Positions 16,018 through 24,943 of a stretch of DNA of 34,202 nt are shown here, one piece after another. Position numbers and translations under genes: made by a program. Each line of letters starts with the position of its first letter. Positions within the stretch are counted from its first letter, which is position 1. The DNA lies in contig NZ_JNYE01000084.1 of NCBI RefSeq assembly GCF_000717185.1, positions 1-34,202 of the forward strand, read 5' to 3'. This DNA is from Kitasatospora phosalacinea. Lineage in GTDB: Bacteria > Actinomycetota > Actinomycetes > Streptomycetales > Streptomycetaceae. The notes under the pieces are model-generated. The model was not told where the DNA came from. It saw nothing but the letters and a program-made list of their open reading frames with translations, and did not search any database.

Positions 16018-16273
16018 GGCGAGCTGACGGACATTCGGGTCACATCAGCTCCGAACCACCGGATGGGGTGATAAGCGCCCATTAAGGTTTCGAAGCGAAA
16101 AACGCCGGGAAGGGACGCCCTGAGATCGCCCCGGAGCGTCCGGTCGGGAGCGGCAGCGAGGCCTGATGGCCGGTCAGGGACCAGGCTGGATGTCCGGGTT
16201 GTCCGGATATGTACACTATTCGTAGTGGCTTGGTTCCGGGGAGTGAATCCTTGGCCCAATACCAGAGCTCGGC
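16018..16273. promoter_or_regulatory. intergenic region between divergent cysteine dioxygenase and whiB transcripts
   Basis: No gene is supported here. The stretch is less GC-rich than its surroundings. It holds a direct repeat of TGTCCGG (16191-16197 and 16200-16206) and, at 16214-16227, CACTA and TAGTG arms around TTCG. Given that whiB in streptomycetes is under developmental control from more than one promoter, these may be operator or second-promoter elements; that is a guess from position. Confidence 0.3.
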
Positions 16274-16303
16274 TTGACTAGGCCAGAGTGACGCAACTGT
16301 AAT
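16274..16303 (+). promoter_or_regulatory. whiB promoter
   Basis: TTGACT at 16274-16279 and TGTAAT at 16298-16303 are 18 bases apart, a good vegetative-type promoter for this genome. Transcription would start near 16310, leaving a leader of about 70 bases. CAGAGTGA at 16284-16291, in the spacer, matches one half of the BldD operator consensus; the other half is not convincing. Confidence 0.7.
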
Positions 16304-16380
16304 TTCTCTCGTGTCGTTCCGCCGCACCGGCAACGGCAACACCACGGGGACGCCAAGAGGGGCAGAGGAGGCGCGCCAGA

Positions 16381-16653
16381 ATGAGCGAGCTCTTTGAGCT
16401 GTTGATCGGTGAGGGCATCGAGGAAGAAGAAGAGGAACTCGGCTGGCAGGAGCGCGCGTTGTGCGCCCAGACCGACCCGGAGTCCTTCTTTCCCGAGAAG
16501 GGCGGTTCCACCCGGGAGGCCAAGAAGGTCTGCCTGGCGTGCGAGGTCCGGGCCGAGTGCCTGGAGTACGCCCTCGCCAACGACGAGCGGTTCGGCATCT
16601 GGGGCGGCCTGTCCGAGCGCGAACGCCGCCGTCTCAAGAAGAGCGCGGTCTGA
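16381..16653 (+). CDS. whiB: WhiB-family iron-sulfur transcriptional regulator
   Basis: 90 residues. An acidic N-terminus with a run of glutamates (14-19) is followed by LGWQERALCAQTDPESFFPEKGG. The four cluster-binding cysteines are at 28, 51, 54 and 60 (C, then CLAC, then C). GIWGGLSERERRRLKK (72 onward) is the turn and basic DNA-binding tail. The sequence closely resembles streptomycete WhiB, which with WhiA controls the switch from aerial growth to sporulation septation, and mycobacterial WhiB2/WhmD. AGGAGG lies nine bases before the ATG. The neighbouring fbiA/fbiB and manB genes fit the conserved whiB locus. Confidence 0.95.
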   Translation: MSELFELLIGEGIEEEEEELGWQERALCAQTDPESFFPEKGGSTREAKKVCLACEVRAECLEYALANDERFGIWGGLSERERRRLKKSAV

Positions 16654-16681
16654 ACCCTCCGCACCACCTGGACCCGTGCCG

Positions 16682-16709
16682 GCGCCTCACCGAACAGGTG
16701 GGGCGCTTT
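16682..16709 (+). terminator. intrinsic terminator after whiB
   Basis: GCGCCTCACC at 16682-16691 pairs with GGTGGGGCGC at 16697-16706 (one G-U pair) around a 5-base loop and is followed by TTTC. It lies 29 bases after the whiB stop codon. Confidence 0.75.
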
Positions 16710-16883
16710 CGCGTTCCCCGGCCCGGCGGCCGCCCGCGCCCGCCACCACGGGGACGCCGCACCGCCGGACGCGATACCCACTGCACCGTCTTTTCACACA
16801 CACCGGGGACGATCGCGCCACCCGGAGCCGTTAGTGTGGTGCGTCATCTGCCGTCAAACCCGAACCGGTGGTCCGCGCACCCG

Positions 16884-19800
16884 ATGACTGTCTACAGCCA
16901 CCAGAGCGGCTTCTCCGCTGCCAGGCCGCCCGCCTACCCGCGCCACTTGGTCACCGCGGTGATCGTCTCGCACGACGGCGCCCGCTGGCTGCCGCAGGCG
17001 CTCGCCGGGCTGCTCGGCCAGGACCGGCAGGTCCAGCGCATCCTCGCCGTGGACACCGGCTCCACCGACAACTCCCCCCAGCTGCTCGCCGACACCCTCG
17101 GCGACTGGCTCCCCGAGAGCGGCCCGCAGGTCCTCGGCCGCCGGGTCGGCTTCGGCCGCGCCGTCGGCGAAGCCGTCTTCAACAGCCCGCCGCTGCGCCC
17201 CGAGGACCTCTCCTACAGCCTCGACCCGTCCGGCTACGACCCGGTCACCGGCGGCTGGGACGACTTCGGCGACCCGCTCGCGGGCGAGGACGAACTCGGC
17301 CGCGGCGGACCGCGCGAGACCCAGCCGGTCGAGTGGCTCTGGCTGCTGCACGACGACTGCGAGCCGCAGACCGACGCCCTGCGCCGCCTGCTGCAGGTCG
17401 CCGACTCCACCCCGACCGCCGCCGTGGTCGGCCCCAAGCTCCGCTCCTGGTACGACCGCAGGCAGCTCCTGGAGGTCGGCGTCACCATCGCCCGCTCCGG
17501 CCGCCGCTGGACCGGACTCGACCGCCGCGAGCAGGACCAGGGCCAGCACGACCAGGTCCGCCCGGTGCTGGCCGTCTCCACCGCCGGCATGCTGGTGCGC
17601 CGCGACGTCTTCGAGGAGCTCGGCGGCTTCGACAAGGCCCTGCCGCTGATGCGGGACGACACCGACTTCTGCTGGCGGGTCAACGCCGCGGGCCACCGCG
17701 TCGTGGTCGCCCCCGACGCCGTGCTCCGGCACGCCGAGGCCGCCAGCCGCGAACGCCGCGCCATCGACTGCGCCTCCGCCCACCCGCACCGGGTCGACAA
17801 GGCCGGCGCCGTCTACACCCTGCTCGCCAACTCCAAGGGCCTGCTCTTCCCGTACGTCCTGCTGCGGCTGGTCCTCGGCACGATCCTGCGGGTGGGCGTC
17901 AACCTGGTCGGCAAGGACCCCCGGCAGGCGTACGACGAGGTGGCCGGTCTCGGCCACGAACTGCTGCGCCTGCCACGGCTGATGGCCTCCCGGGCCCGCC
18001 GCCGCCGGACCCGCTCGGTCGACTCGCTGGACGACCGCACGCTGTTCCCGGCCCCCGGCGCGACCGTCCGGCTCGCCGTCGAGAACGTGGTCTCCTCGCT
18101 CGGCATCGGCGGCACCGACGACGCGGGCGCGGGCCGGCACGGCTCCGTCGAGTCCGGGCCCGGCGACGACGACACCGACGACCTGGTGGTCGAACAGTTC
18201 GCGCTGCTCAAGAAGCTGGTGCGGCGCCCGGCCCCGGTGCTGTTCGCCGCGCTGCTGCTGTTCGCGCTGGCCGCCTGCCGCAACCTGATCGGCTCCGGCT
18301 ACCTGCAGGGCGGCGCCCTGCTGCCCGCCGCGGACGGCGCCGCCGGGCTGTGGAACATGTACGCCGCGCCCTGGCACGCCGTCGGCACCGGCTCCACCGC
18401 CACCTCCCCGCCCTACCTCGCCGTGCTCGCCGTCCTCTCCTGGGCGCTGTTCGACCACGCCGACCTCGCGCTCACCCTGATCGTGGTGCTCTCGGTGCCG
18501 CTCGCCGCGGTCAGCGCCTACCTGGTCTCCCGGCCGCTGATCGCCTCCAAGGCCGTCCGCGCCTGGGCCAGCGCCACCTACGCGCTGCTGCCCGCCGCCA
18601 CCGGCGCGCTCGCCCAGGGCCGGATCGGCACCGCGGTGCTCGCCGTGCTGCTGCCCCCGCTGGCCCGCGCCGCCGCGATCACCGCCGGCCTCGGCATCCG
18701 CACCGAGACCGCCGCCAGGGGCGCCCGCCCCGGCTGGCGCTCCGCCTGGATGACCGTGCTGCTGCTCACCGTCAGCACCGCCTTCGTCCCGCTGACCTGG
18801 GCCATCGCCGTGCCGCTCTGCCTGGCCGCGCTCGTCCACGCGGTGCTCCGCGGCGGCGCGTTCGGCTCCGGCGCGCAGGCCGTGCGGCTGCTCGGGCTGC
18901 GCGTCGCGGTGATCCTCGGCGTACCGGTCCTGGTGCTCGCGCCCTGGTCGCTGCAGGTCCTCGCGAACCCCTCCCGGCTGCTGCTGGAGGCGGGCCTCCC
19001 CGGCTTCAACGGCCCGGCCGCCGACCCGCTCGGCCTGGTCCTGGTCAACCCCGGCGGCGCGGGCACGCCCCCCGTCTGGCTGTCCGCGGGCGTGGTGCTC
19101 GCCGCGCTCGCCGCCCTGCTGCGGGCCGACCGCCGCCGCGCGGTGCTGGCCGCCTGGGGCGCCGCCGCCGCCGGGCTGGTCTTCTCCGTCGTGGTGGCGG
19201 GCACCGCCGTCACCCCCGCCTCGGGCGGCGCCGAGACCCCCGCCTGGGCCGGTCCCGCCACCCTGCTGGCCGGTGTCGCGCTGCTCGCCGCCGCCGCGAT
19301 CGGCGCCGACGGCGCCAACACCCGCGTCTCCGGCATCGCCTTCGGCTGGCGCCAACCGGTCGCCGCCCTGGTGCTCGCCACCGCCGTCCTCGCCCCCGTC
19401 GGCACCGCCGTCTGGTGGGCGCTCACCGGCGCCGACGGCCCGCTGCGGCGCGGCACCGACGCGCAGGTCCCGGCGTTCATCGCCGAGTCCGGGAACACCA
19501 CCGACCGCTCCCGCACCCTGACCGTCACCGGCGACGCCGAGGGCGTCTCGGTCCGGTACGCACTGGTGCGCGGCGCGGGCCTGACCACCGGCCAGGCCGA
19601 GGGCACCGTGGACGCCGCCGCCGACGGGCAGCTGGCCCAGCTCACCGCCAAGCTGCTGGCCGGCTCCGGCGGCGACCTGGCCCGCACCCTCGCCGGGTAC
19701 GGCATCGGCTACGTCCAGGTGAAGGACCCGGTGATCGCGAAGGTCCGCGACGTGCTGGACACCACGCCCGGCATCGTCCGGCTCAGCCTCGACAACGGCA

Positions 19801-20717
19801 CCGGCCTGTGGCAGATCACCAGCGTCCCCGGCACCCGGGCGCAGATCACCAGCCCCGGCGCCGTCCCGGTGGTCGTCCCCGCCGGGCAGCACGACATCTG
19901 GACCACCGTCCCGGCGGGCCCGGCCGGACGCCAGCTCCGGCTCGCCGAGCAGGCCGACCCGGCCTGGCAGGCCACCCTGGACGGCAAGCCGCTGCGGGCC
20001 GTCACCGTGGACGGCTGGGCGCAGGGCTTCGCGCTGCCCGCCGAGGGCGGCCGGCTCGACGTCACCCGCACCGGCAGCGCCGCCCACACCGGCTGGGCCT
20101 GGGGACGGCTCGCGCTCGGCACCGTCGTCCTGGTCCTCGCCCTGCCCGGCCGCCGCAACACCAACGACGACGACATCCCCGAGGAGGTCGTCGCCGCCCA
20201 GGCGCTGGCCGCCCAGGTCCAGGCCCAGGCGCCCGCCCCCGGCAGCCGCCGGGCCCGCCGCCTCGCCGAGCGCGGCGAGGGCGAGGACCCGCAGGCCGAA
20301 CCCGGCGTCTACGCCCCCGGCATCCCGGCCCAGTCCGCGGCCGAACCCGAGCCCGCGCCCTACCAGGCCGAGCCCGAGCCCTTCGCCGACCCGTACCAGG
20401 CCGACCCCTACCAGGCCGACCCGTACCAGCAGCAGGGCTACCGGACCGACGGCTACGGCTACGACTACACCCAGCAGCAGCCCGTCGGCGCGCCCCACCA
20501 GGGCGACGGCTACGACCAGTACGGCCAGCAGCAGCAGGCGTACGGCTACGACGCCCAGCCCGCCCAGGGCTGGACCGACCCGTACGCGGCCGGCTACCCG
20601 CAGCAGGACGGGCAGCAGCAGCCCTGGCTGCCCGAACAGCAGCAGCCCACCACCTACTACGACCCCAACGACCCCTACGGCGGCGGCCACCCGCAGCAGC
20701 CCGGGACGGGGAGCTGA
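16884..20717 (+). CDS. large membrane glycosyltransferase: GT2 domain, polytopic core, Gln/Tyr-rich tail
   Basis: 1277 residues in three parts. Residues about 20-310 are a family 2 glycosyltransferase: TAVIVSHDGARWL, VDTGSTDNS, the metal-binding LLHDDCEPQ and the acceptor-side MRDDTDFCWRVN. From about 450 to 880 there are roughly twelve hydrophobic segments, then an extracytoplasmic beta-rich part and a last membrane helix near 1075. The tail (about 1100-1277) is disordered, with repeats such as DPYQADPYQADPYQQQGY. The polytopic half, with WNMYAAPWHAVGTGS, recalls GT-C arabinosyltransferase-like proteins, so the gene may fuse two transferase modules. It probably extends a cell-wall or surface glycan from a nucleotide-sugar donor. 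The ATG at 16884 has only a weak site upstream; TAGTGT near 16832 may be the promoter. DUF5719 follows six bases later. Confidence 0.8.
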   Translation: MTVYSHQSGFSAARPPAYPRHLVTAVIVSHDGARWLPQALAGLLGQDRQVQRILAVDTGSTDNSPQLLADTLGDWLPESGPQVLGRRVGFGRAVGEAVFNSPPLRPEDLSYSLDPSGYDPVTGGWDDFGDPLAGEDELGRGGPRETQPVEWLWLLHDDCEPQTDALRRLLQVADSTPTAAVVGPKLRSWYDRRQLLEVGVTIARSGRRWTGLDRREQDQGQHDQVRPVLAVSTAGMLVRRDVFEELGGFDKALPLMRDDTDFCWRVNAAGHRVVVAPDAVLRHAEAASRERRAIDCASAHPHRVDKAGAVYTLLANSKGLLFPYVLLRLVLGTILRVGVNLVGKDPRQAYDEVAGLGHELLRLPRLMASRARRRRTRSVDSLDDRTLFPAPGATVRLAVENVVSSLGIGGTDDAGAGRHGSVESGPGDDDTDDLVVEQFALLKKLVRRPAPVLFAALLLFALAACRNLIGSGYLQGGALLPAADGAAGLWNMYAAPWHAVGTGSTATSPPYLAVLAVLSWALFDHADLALTLIVVLSVPLAAVSAYLVSRPLIASKAVRAWASATYALLPAATGALAQGRIGTAVLAVLLPPLARAAAITAGLGIRTETAARGARPGWRSAWMTVLLLTVSTAFVPLTWAIAVPLCLAALVHAVLRGGAFGSGAQAVRLLGLRVAVILGVPVLVLAPWSLQVLANPSRLLLEAGLPGFNGPAADPLGLVLVNPGGAGTPPVWLSAGVVLAALAALLRADRRRAVLAAWGAAAAGLVFSVVVAGTAVTPASGGAETPAWAGPATLLAGVALLAAAAIGADGANTRVSGIAFGWRQPVAALVLATAVLAPVGTAVWWALTGADGPLRRGTDAQVPAFIAESGNTTDRSRTLTVTGDAEGVSVRYALVRGAGLTTGQAEGTVDAAADGQLAQLTAKLLAGSGGDLARTLAGYGIGYVQVKDPVIAKVRDVLDTTPGIVRLSLDNGTGLWQITSVPGTRAQITSPGAVPVVVPAGQHDIWTTVPAGPAGRQLRLAEQADPAWQATLDGKPLRAVTVDGWAQGFALPAEGGRLDVTRTGSAAHTGWAWGRLALGTVVLVLALPGRRNTNDDDIPEEVVAAQALAAQVQAQAPAPGSRRARRLAERGEGEDPQAEPGVYAPGIPAQSAAEPEPAPYQAEPEPFADPYQADPYQADPYQQQGYRTDGYGYDYTQQQPVGAPHQGDGYDQYGQQQQAYGYDAQPAQGWTDPYAAGYPQQDGQQQPWLPEQQQPTTYYDPNDPYGGGHPQQPGTGS

Positions 20718-20723
20718 CCCGCG

Positions 20724-22424
20724 ATGAAGAAGCCCACCCTGAAGGCGCCCAAGCTCAGGGCCCCCAAGCTCAAGGCGCCCGACCTGAGCGGCGTGGCCGG
20801 CGGCAGCCGCACCGGCCAGTCCCTGCTGGCCGGCGTGGCCGTGCTCGGCCTGGTGTTCGGCGTCGCCGAACTGCGCAGCCCGGCCACCACGGCCGCGGAC
20901 ACCGGCGGCGGCCGCACCACCGCGCAGGTCGAGCGCACGGCGCTGGTCTGCCCGCCGCCGATGCAGGGCGTCACCGGCTCCACCAGCCTCACCCTGTTCA
21001 GCCCGGAGGGCGGCACCGGCAGCACCGGCACCGGCCTGATCGCCAACGCCAACGCCGCGAACGTGATCGCCGCGCAGAACCCCGTGCAGCCCGCCGCCGA
21101 CCCGACCGCCTCGGCCGCACCGTCCGGTGCCGCGCCGTCCGGACAGCCCGCCGGCGCCCCGTCCGGACAGCCCTCCGGCGCCCCGGCGGCCGGGCAGAGC
21201 CCCGCCCCCGTGGTGGACGCCCTGATCAGCCTGGCCAAGCCCGGCGTCCCGGCGACCGGTCCCGCCAACAACAGCGACACCGCCCCCGGCACCTTCGCGG
21301 CCGCCACCGGCAACCTCGCCCCCGGCTTCACCGCGACCCAGGTCACCACCTCCGAGAACGGCGGCACCAGCCTCTCCGGCGCCGACTGCGTGCCCTCCGG
21401 CACCAGCTTCTGGTTCGCGGGCGCGAGCACCGGCCCCCACCGGGTCGACTACGTCACCCTGGTCAACGCCGACACCCTGCCCGCCGTCGTCGACCTGAAG
21501 ATGTACGGCGCGAAGGGCCTGATCGACAACGAGCTCGCCACCGGCATCGCGGTCGCCCCCGGCCAGAGCCAGACGCTGCTGCTCAGCAGCCTCACCAAGG
21601 GCCCGGTCGACGACCTCGCCCTGCACGTCGTCACCCGCAGCGGCCGGATCGGCGCCGGGGTGCACGCCATCGACACCGGCAAGGGCACCGACTGGCTGGA
21701 GCCCTCCGCCGACCCGGCCCCGAGCGTGACCGTCCCCGGCATCCCCGACGACGTCACCACCGCCCACCTGGTGGTCGCCACCGACTCCGCCGACGACGCC
21801 GACCTCAAGGTCCAACTCTCCGGCAAGAACGGCTGGTTCACCCCCGCGGGCAAGGAGAGCATCCACGTCAAGGCGGGCATGACCGCCGTCCTCGACTTCC
21901 AGTTCACCGCCGAGACCCGCGAGGGCGCGAGCGCGATCCGGCTCACCCCCACCAGCCCGGACCACCCGACCCCGGTCGTGGCCGGCCTGCGGGTCGACCG
22001 CGAGAACAAGGGCAAGACCGAGGCGACCTGGCTCTCCGGCGGCAGCCCGGTCGGCGCCCGCGCCTCGGTCGCCGACAACCGGGCCGGCCAGACCAAGCTG
22101 CTGCTGACCGCCGTCGACGCCGACGCCAAGGTCAAGGTCACCAGCTCGGCCGGCGCGAACGGCGGCACCCCCGGCAGCAAGGACGTCGACGTCCCGGTCG
22201 GCACCACCGTCACCGTCGAGGGCATCGACCCCGCCGGGGCGAACGGCCCCTACGCGCTGACCGTGCAGACCGTCAGCGGCGGCCCGGTCCTGGCCGCCCG
22301 CCAGCTCAGCGCCGTCACCAAGGACGTCCCCACCTTCACCACCCAGCAGTTCCGCGACGACCACGCCACCGTGGAGGTGCCCCGGGTCGCCGCGGACCCG
22401 GGCGTCGTCCTGGGGACGAAGTAG
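20724..22424 (+). CDS. DUF5719 family membrane-anchored secreted protein
   Basis: 566 residues. A basic N-terminus with a KAPKL repeat is followed by one membrane segment (about 33-50, SLLAGVAVLGLVFGVAEL), so most of the protein is outside the cell. A Pro/Ser/Gly/Ala-rich low-complexity stretch with repeated PSGQP (about 125-165) separates two beta-rich regions. I recognise it as the actinobacterial DUF5719 family by sequence and by its fixed place after the large glycosyltransferase; no function is known. The spacing of six bases to the previous gene, with GGGGAG ahead of the ATG, shows one operon. A role as an accessory or partner of that glycosyltransferase is an inference. Confidence 0.8.
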   Translation: MKKPTLKAPKLRAPKLKAPDLSGVAGGSRTGQSLLAGVAVLGLVFGVAELRSPATTAADTGGGRTTAQVERTALVCPPPMQGVTGSTSLTLFSPEGGTGSTGTGLIANANAANVIAAQNPVQPAADPTASAAPSGAAPSGQPAGAPSGQPSGAPAAGQSPAPVVDALISLAKPGVPATGPANNSDTAPGTFAAATGNLAPGFTATQVTTSENGGTSLSGADCVPSGTSFWFAGASTGPHRVDYVTLVNADTLPAVVDLKMYGAKGLIDNELATGIAVAPGQSQTLLLSSLTKGPVDDLALHVVTRSGRIGAGVHAIDTGKGTDWLEPSADPAPSVTVPGIPDDVTTAHLVVATDSADDADLKVQLSGKNGWFTPAGKESIHVKAGMTAVLDFQFTAETREGASAIRLTPTSPDHPTPVVAGLRVDRENKGKTEATWLSGGSPVGARASVADNRAGQTKLLLTAVDADAKVKVTSSAGANGGTPGSKDVDVPVGTTVTVEGIDPAGANGPYALTVQTVSGGPVLAARQLSAVTKDVPTFTTQQFRDDHATVEVPRVAADPGVVLGTK

Positions 22425-22436
22425 CGCGCGGGGAGC

Positions 22437-22456
22437 AGGGCCCCGGCCGGGGCCCT
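22437..22456. terminator. 20-bp perfect palindrome between convergent genes
   Basis: AGGGCCCCGGCCGGGGCCCT reads the same on both strands. It lies 13 bases after the DUF5719 stop and overlaps the stop codon of the convergent zincin-like gene by two bases. It probably ends both transcripts, though without a loop or U-run it is a weak hairpin. Confidence 0.5.
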
Positions 22457-22901
22457 ACTCCTCGCCGTAGCGCGGGTCGATCGCGTCCGGCGAGAGCCCC
22501 AGCAGCTCCGCGACCTGCTCGATCAGGATCTCGTGGACCAGTGCCGCCCGGTCCTCCTTGGCCTTCGCCCGGATCTCCACCGGCCGCCGGTACACCAGGA
22601 TCCGGCTGCGCCGCCCCGCCGCGCCGGGAACCACCCGGCCGAGCGGCACGGTGTCCGGCTCCGGCTCGCCCTTGACGGGCAGCGGCACCTCCAGGACGGC
22701 GAACTCCACGTCCTCCAGTTGCGGCCAGCGCCGGACCAGCCGCTCCATCGACTCCCGGACGTAGTCGTCGAAGAGCTCGGAGCGGGTCAGCGAGATGGGC
22801 ACCTGCGGCGGGGCCAGCGGCCCGCGCATGCCGCGGCCGTGCCGGTCGCGGTGCTTGCGGCGGCCGGGCCCGGGCGGGGACGAGGGTGTCGAGCTGTCCA
22901 T
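22455..22901 (-). CDS. zincin-like metallopeptidase-family protein with degenerate HExxH
   Basis: 148 residues. A disordered, basic N-terminus (about 1-45, [17 protein letters not shown]) precedes a compact domain starting at [37 protein letters not shown]. Its order, length and place between DUF5719 and DUF3499 match the actinobacterial metallopeptidase-family protein of the Zincin_1 type. The helix that should carry HExxH reads [16 protein letters not shown]: the first His-Glu is kept but the second zinc histidine is replaced. It is therefore probably not an active zinc protease unless another residue serves. The ATG at 22901 was chosen because a TACGCT box lies ten bases upstream; a longer version starting at 22952 would include that box. 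Confidence 0.7.
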   Translation of the reverse strand: MDSSTPSSPPGPGRRKHRDRHGRGMRGPLAPPQVPISLTRSELFDDYVRESMERLVRRWPQLEDVEFAVLEVPLPVKGEPEPDTVPLGRVVPGAAGRRSRILVYRRPVEIRAKAKEDRAALVHEILIEQVAELLGLSPDAIDPRYGEE

Positions 22902-23018
22902 AGCAGTGTCGAGCGTAGTCCCTGGATGCCCGGAAGTGGACCACTCCAGCACGGCGCGTAACGGCGACGGGACACGCGAGCCGGGGGGCGGGTCTTCGCG
23001 GGCCGGTCCGACTTGCGG

Positions 23019-23024
23019 TACCGT
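23019..23024 (+). promoter_or_regulatory. -10 box TACCGT of a leaderless DUF3499 transcript
   Basis: TACCGT is followed by eight bases and the GTG at 23033, with no ribosome binding site. A divergent TACGCT box serving the zincin-like gene lies within the same 130-base gap. Confidence 0.5.
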
Positions 23025-23032
23025 CCACCCTC

Positions 23033-23395
23033 GTGAGCTCTGTACGTCGTTGTTCGCGGACCGCGTGCGGCCGGCCGGCCGTGGCGACGCTGACGTACGT
23101 CTACGCGGACTCCACCGCGGTGCTCGGCCCGCTGGCCACCTACGCCGAACCGCACTGCTACGACCTGTGCGCCGAGCACGCCGAGCGCCTCACCGCCCCC
23201 CGCGGCTGGGACGTGGTCCGCCTGGCGGGCGACACCGGCCCGCTGCGGCGCAGCAGCGACGACCTGGAGGCCCTGGCCAACGCCGTCCGCGAGGCGGCCC
23301 GCCCGCAGGAGCGCACGCCGCGTCAGGGCCCGCCCCCCGAGGGCGAGTCCGGCCGCCGCGGCCACCTGCGCGTGCTGCGCTCCCCGGAGAGCTGA
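23033..23395 (+). CDS. DUF3499 family protein, putative zinc-binding
   Basis: 120 residues from a GTG start. The N-terminus holds CSRTAC (7 and 12) and, after [16 protein letters not shown], the segment [12 protein letters not shown], giving a four-cysteine arrangement with nearby histidines that looks like a small zinc ribbon. The last 50 residues are Arg/Pro-rich and probably disordered. This is the actinobacterial DUF3499 family, of unknown function, found beside phosphomannomutase and the zincin-like gene. Transcription appears to begin at the start codon itself. Metal binding is inferred from the cysteine spacing only. Confidence 0.8.
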   Translation: MSSVRRCSRTACGRPAVATLTYVYADSTAVLGPLATYAEPHCYDLCAEHAERLTAPRGWDVVRLAGDTGPLRRSSDDLEALANAVREAARPQERTPRQGPPPEGESGRRGHLRVLRSPES

Positions 23396-23518
23396 GCCCG
23401 CCCGGGCGAGGGCGGCACCTGACGTCCACCGCGGCCGGGTACGCTGCCCCTCTGCGGCGCGCACCGGCCGGTCCGGCGCGCCCGCAGCACGTCGCAGCAC
23501 ACACACGGGAGCAATCTG

Positions 23519-24907
23519 GTGCGGGACCTCAAGCAGCTTGTGAAGGCGTACGACGTCCGGGGCGTCGTGCCGGACCAGTGGGACGAGTCGCTGGCGCACG
23601 CCTTCGGTGCGGCCTTCGTCGAGGTGGTCGGCGGCAGCGCGGTGGTCGTGGGCCACGACATGCGCCCCTCCTCGCCCTCGCTGTCCCGCGCCTTCGCCGA
23701 GGGCGCCGCCTCCCGCGGCGCCGACGTGGTGGAGATCGGGCTGTGCTCGACCGACCAGCTGTACTACGCCAGCGGCAGCCTGGACCTGCCCGGCGCGATG
23801 TTCACCGCCTCGCACAACCCGGCCCAGTACAACGGCATCAAGCTGTGCCGCGCGGGCGCCGCCCCGGTCGGCCAGGACACCGGCCTGTCCGACATCCGCG
23901 AGCTGGTCGAGTCCTGGCTCGACGAGGACGGCAAGGTGCACGTCCCGGCCGCCGAGGTCGCCGCCGTGGGCGCGCTGTCCGCCAAGGAGACCCTGGGCGG
24001 CTACGCCGACCACCTGCGCAAGCTGGTCGACCTGACCGCGATCCGCCCGCTCAAGGTCGCGGTGGACGCGGGCAACGGCATGGGCGGCCACACCGTCCCC
24101 ACCGTCTTCGACGGCCTGCCGCTGGACGTCGTCCCGATGTACTTCGAGCTGGACGGCACCTTCCCCAACCACGAGGCCAACCCGCTGGACCCGGCCAACC
24201 TGGTCGACCTGCAGGCCAAGGTCCGCGAGGTGGGCGCCGACATCGGCCTGGCCTTCGACGGCGACGCCGACCGCTGCTTCGTGATCGACGAGAACGGCGA
24301 CCCGGTCTCCCCGTCCGCGATCACCGCCCTGGTCGCCGAGCGCGAGATCGCCCGCGCCCAGGCGAGCGGCGAGGCCAACCCGACGATCATCCACAACCTG
24401 ATCACCTCCTGGACGGTGCCCGAGGTGGTCCGCGACCTCGGCGGCGTCCCGGTCCGCACCCGGGTCGGCCACTCCTTCATCAAGCAGGAGATGGCGGACA
24501 CCGACGCGGTCTTCGGCGGCGAGCACTCCGCGCACTACTACTTCCGCGACTTCTGGCGCGCCGACACCGGCATGCTGGCCGCCCTGCACGTGCTGGCCGC
24601 GCTCGGCGGGCAGGACGGCCCGCTGTCCGCGCTGACCGCCAAGTACGAGCGGTACGCCGCCTCCGGCGAGATCAACTCCACCGTCGCCGACCAGGCCGCC
24701 GCCACCGAGAAGGTGCGCGCCGCCTACGCCGGCCTGGAGGGCGTCACCACCGACGAACTGGACGGCCTCACCGTGGCCGGCCCGGACTGGTGGTTCAACC
24801 TGCGCGCCTCCAACACCGAGCCGCTGCTGCGCCTGAACGCCGAGGCCAAGGACCCGGCGAAGATGGCCGAACTGCGCGACGGCGTGCTGGCGATCGTCCG
24901 CGGCTGA
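23519..24907 (+). CDS. manB: phosphomannomutase / phosphoglucomutase
   Basis: 462 residues from a GTG with GGGAG seven bases upstream. All four active-site loops of the alpha-D-phosphohexomutase family are present: [13 protein letters not shown] with the phosphorylated serine (about 97), the magnesium loop DGDADR (about 246), the sugar-binding [10 protein letters not shown] (about 333) and the phosphate-binding [12 protein letters not shown] (about 429). The GEHSA loop is typical of enzymes using mannose or glucose phosphates. It interconverts mannose-6-phosphate and mannose-1-phosphate, the precursor of GDP-mannose for mannosylated glycans. A mannose-1-phosphate guanylyltransferase is not in the window. 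TACGCT near 23440 is a possible -10 box. Confidence 0.95.
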   Translation: MRDLKQLVKAYDVRGVVPDQWDESLAHAFGAAFVEVVGGSAVVVGHDMRPSSPSLSRAFAEGAASRGADVVEIGLCSTDQLYYASGSLDLPGAMFTASHNPAQYNGIKLCRAGAAPVGQDTGLSDIRELVESWLDEDGKVHVPAAEVAAVGALSAKETLGGYADHLRKLVDLTAIRPLKVAVDAGNGMGGHTVPTVFDGLPLDVVPMYFELDGTFPNHEANPLDPANLVDLQAKVREVGADIGLAFDGDADRCFVIDENGDPVSPSAITALVAEREIARAQASGEANPTIIHNLITSWTVPEVVRDLGGVPVRTRVGHSFIKQEMADTDAVFGGEHSAHYYFRDFWRADTGMLAALHVLAALGGQDGPLSALTAKYERYAASGEINSTVADQAAATEKVRAAYAGLEGVTTDELDGLTVAGPDWWFNLRASNTEPLLRLNAEAKDPAKMAELRDGVLAIVRG

Positions 24908-24916
24908 CCGCACCCC

Positions 24917-24937
24917 GTCAGCCCGCCGCTGACTTTT
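24917..24937 (+). terminator. intrinsic terminator after manB
   Basis: GTCAGC at 24917-24922 pairs with GCTGAC at 24928-24933 around CCGCC and is followed at once by TTTT. The stem is short, but the U-run is unusual for this genome and supports the call. Confidence 0.65.
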
Positions 24938-24943
24938 CGCGTG

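Noticed and set aside
16854..22364. A 1836-codon open frame on the minus strand opposite the glycosyltransferase and DUF5719 genes, and a 1935-codon one on the plus strand.
   Set aside because: Their products are low-complexity Gly/Ala/Arg/Val chains with no domains. They are shadows of the real genes, which have clear motifs; long stop-free frames are expected at this GC content.
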